From: Anaeromicropila populeti
GTDB taxonomy: Bacteria > Bacillota > Clostridia > Lachnospirales > Lachnospiraceae
DNA length: 64,000 bases
Assembly (NCBI RefSeq): GCF_900112775.1
Contig: NZ_FOYZ01000009.1
Location: 1 to 64,000 of the forward strand
Direction: 5' to 3'
Shown: piece by piece, positions 63,801-64,000 of the stretch
Layout: the number at the start of each line of letters is the position of its first letter
Position numbering within the stretch: position 1 is the stretch's first letter
Position numbers and translations under genes: made by a program
Notes under the pieces: generated by a model
The model's input: only the letters and a program-made list of their open reading frames with translations
What the model was told of the DNA's origin: nothing
Databases searched by the model: none

Positions 63801-64000
63801 AATGTGATATCAACAGTAGGTACCAGATTATCAAACAATATTTTTCCATCCACTACTCTTGTAGCATTCTGTGCATTATCATATGCTTCCACATATAAAT
63901 AACCACCAAATACAGAATCCAGAGTAATTTCAAAATTCTTATTCTTTATATTTGTTTCTGTCACATCTTGTTCCTGACAGTTTTGAAGTTCTGAAAGCTT
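60833..64000 (-). CDS. Large Ig-like repeat surface protein (5' end outside window)
   Basis: An open frame continues through the right edge, so at least 1055 residues are visible and the N-terminus is missing; the Met-coded GTG at 63964 is probably internal. The protein is built of beta-rich Ig-like modules of about 95-110 aa. Four are clear homologues with the pattern YY-x3-R-TA-x-I-x-I-x-E-x-NF, then DGEY-x3-V-x-Y-x-D-x-AGN. Others end in AGN-type motifs only. Residues about 1017-1037 (numbered from 63964) form a membrane span followed by RRRRRL, so the modules should face outside. There is no LPxTG, so anchoring is by the membrane span, not sortase. Adhesion or carbohydrate binding is plausible but unproven. 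Confidence 0.85.
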   Translation of the reverse strand, partial: KLSELQNCQEQDVTETNIKNKNFEITLDSVFGGYLYVEAYDNAQNATRVVDGKILFDNLVPTVDITFDATNSTNFYNKSRTATITIFEHNFIPEQTKVITGGPTASGWTKSKDNTYTASVNFSTDGKYKIQVECIDACGNTGTKQSEEFTIDTLKPEIKVNFDNVSAENGNCYKQARTASVVIEEVNYIASNTTISVEARDMNGKTISAPVPGTEITNNAIHSQNIAFDTNGEYTLKITCVDAAGNSESWELSDPSTFIIDKDAPVLEKTDIVYKEKNSGAVAKFINFISFGYFAKEAISVNISTEDGMSGIHTIEYYTEDETAGKQNEKKIVVDNKKTSTKEVSFTLSPDFKGTVYAKATDYSGNVSGEGNYTKATSLILKNKKAAQTLQDTISIEPMSKPNENGIYSGDVKVKLAVKEDYDGINSLSYSAGSAVSGDVEFSNSKDITYQWGETVTLTAKENNNNEVRVQVSYFDNVGNVAVTKTETYKIDITKPVLKITYDNNSNVNDKYFKEVRTAKIEIDELNFNPEDVVISIKRNGTEVTNMKPSAGSWKEDGIKHTASIPFAEDGEYEFTVTYTDMAGNKADYEHKDEFIIDKTVPVVAIQYSNNNAENTAYYRNARLATVEIDEHNFYVSDVKIDVTRRLDGAVVSAPGVGGWSANGDHHQATIDCGEDGEYSITVSYVDMAGNQSEVISKQEFIVDQSEPELKIEGVEAKHAYNSKVVPTVTFTDTNLDTNRSVITLTGKKRGKVRDGFTRAAIGKGQKVTLDIFEETKEIDDIYTLDAVIYDKAGNSIKESVEFSVNRFGSTYDISEETEGILNKYNKEVPDLQVREVNVDVLTEYAVSYVKDGSVQLLTENEDYAVTKSEDTANWKEYTYTIFADNFEKEGNYSVIITSTDAAENQSDNTVNNKEIKFTIDKTSPVITVSGIEDNKIYNAETQLVYVVVKDNIYVEEVEVRLNDTVYHTWDVEAISDVQGDLSFNIDGLDKRQDLSILVKDAAGNTTAKEIKDFLITQNRWVQYYNNRRAVIGTIGGMGSLIGTGLFIFYRRRRL
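61880..62200 (-). repeat. Ig-like protein repeat, copy 4
   Basis: Encodes about 107 aa aligning with copies 1-3: AYYRNARLATVEIDEHNF near its start and DGEYSITVSYVDMAGN near its end. Confidence 0.75.
62201..62518 (-). repeat. Ig-like protein repeat, copy 3
   Basis: Encodes about 106 aa adjoining copy 4 directly; contains KYFKEVRTAKIEIDELNF and DGEYEFTVTYTDMAGN. Confidence 0.75.
63209..63538 (-). repeat. Ig-like protein repeat, copy 2
   Basis: Encodes about 110 aa, contains NCYKQARTASVVIEEVNY and NGEYTLKITCVDAAGN, and adjoins copy 1. Copies 2 and 3 are separated by about 230 residues of more divergent modules. Confidence 0.7.
63539..63820 (-). repeat. Ig-like protein repeat, copy 1
   Basis: Encodes about 94 aa with NFYNKSRTATITIFEHNF and DGKYKIQVECIDACGN. 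Further copies may lie beyond the right edge. Confidence 0.7.

Noticed and set aside
1-64000. CRISPR arrays, insertion sequences, integrases, phage genes, tRNA genes
   Set aside because: No regularly spaced repeats, transposase or integrase motifs, or cloverleaf-like sequences ending in CCA were noticed. A tRNAscan or CRISPR search would be needed to be sure.

Overview
This window looks like chromosomal core plus metabolic DNA from a low-GC, anaerobic Gram-positive bacterium of the class Clostridia, probably Lachnospiraceae. That placement is an inference. It rests on strong AGGAGG-type ribosome binding sites, AT-rich sigmaA promoters (TTGACA-17-TATAAT), ferredoxin, glycyl radical and formate-tetrahydrofolate chemistry, and gene order (pnp-M16 peptidase-ClpP-like-ftsK, rimO-pgsA-cinA, cmk-ispH-S1, plsX-acpP-rnc-smc-ftsY, recA-recX-rny). 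About 85% of the genes lie on the minus strand, so the window probably sits within one replichore and is mostly co-oriented with replication. I saw no tRNA or rRNA gene, insertion sequence, prophage or CRISPR array.

Layout from left to right. 0-0.4 kb: rny terminator, then two strong tandem leftward promoters exactly 100 bp apart that feed something beyond the left edge, possibly an rRNA operon. 0.4-5.4 kb: rny, recX, recA (LexA box at its start site) and a threonine dehydratase. 5.4-12.1 kb: ftsY, smc, rnc, acpP and plsX, covering protein targeting, chromosome condensation, RNA processing and lipid synthesis. 12.2-21.8 kb: two leftward units. One runs from a GerM-like lipoprotein through an RpiR regulator, a flavoprotein, cmk, ispH and S1 to an orphan cheR. 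The other is rimO-pgsA-cinA.

21.9-48 kb is the accessory and metabolic part: an unrecognised membrane protein, a serine hydrolase, folD, a ferredoxin, a large aconitase-family hydratase, a glycyl radical enzyme operon (activase, enzyme, exported HAD phosphatase), an amino-acid ABC importer facing a class III aminotransferase/XRE-cupin regulator/iron alcohol dehydrogenase operon, a GH1 beta-glucosidase, pyrBI plus a MATE exporter, formate-tetrahydrofolate ligase, and two tandem RimK-like ATP-grasp ligases. 48-55.3 kb returns to conserved order: ftsK, a ClpP-like peptidase, an M16 peptidase and pnp. 55.5-64 kb holds a beta-mannosidase-cardiolipin synthase pair, a YprB-like nuclease, and the 3' part of a large repeat-containing surface protein that runs off the right edge.

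The points most worth a second look are regulatory RNA structures and two operons. (i) The 385-bp divergent region at 36.2-36.6 kb has a sigmaA promoter on each strand, and each is followed, before its first gene, by a terminator-like hairpin with a U-run. Two 10-bp direct repeats 73 bp apart lie between or within the promoters. (ii) The pnp leader can fold into a long imperfect hairpin just upstream of the ribosome binding site, reminiscent of RNase III-controlled pnp leaders. (iii) The aconitase-family gene has an 11-bp hairpin in its leader. (iv) The glycyl radical enzyme has an unusual GCWEP active-site motif and travels with an exported lipoprotein phosphatase.

Start sites were adjusted wherever a ribosome binding site supported an internal start. 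Functions are assigned from motif recognition alone, with no database search.
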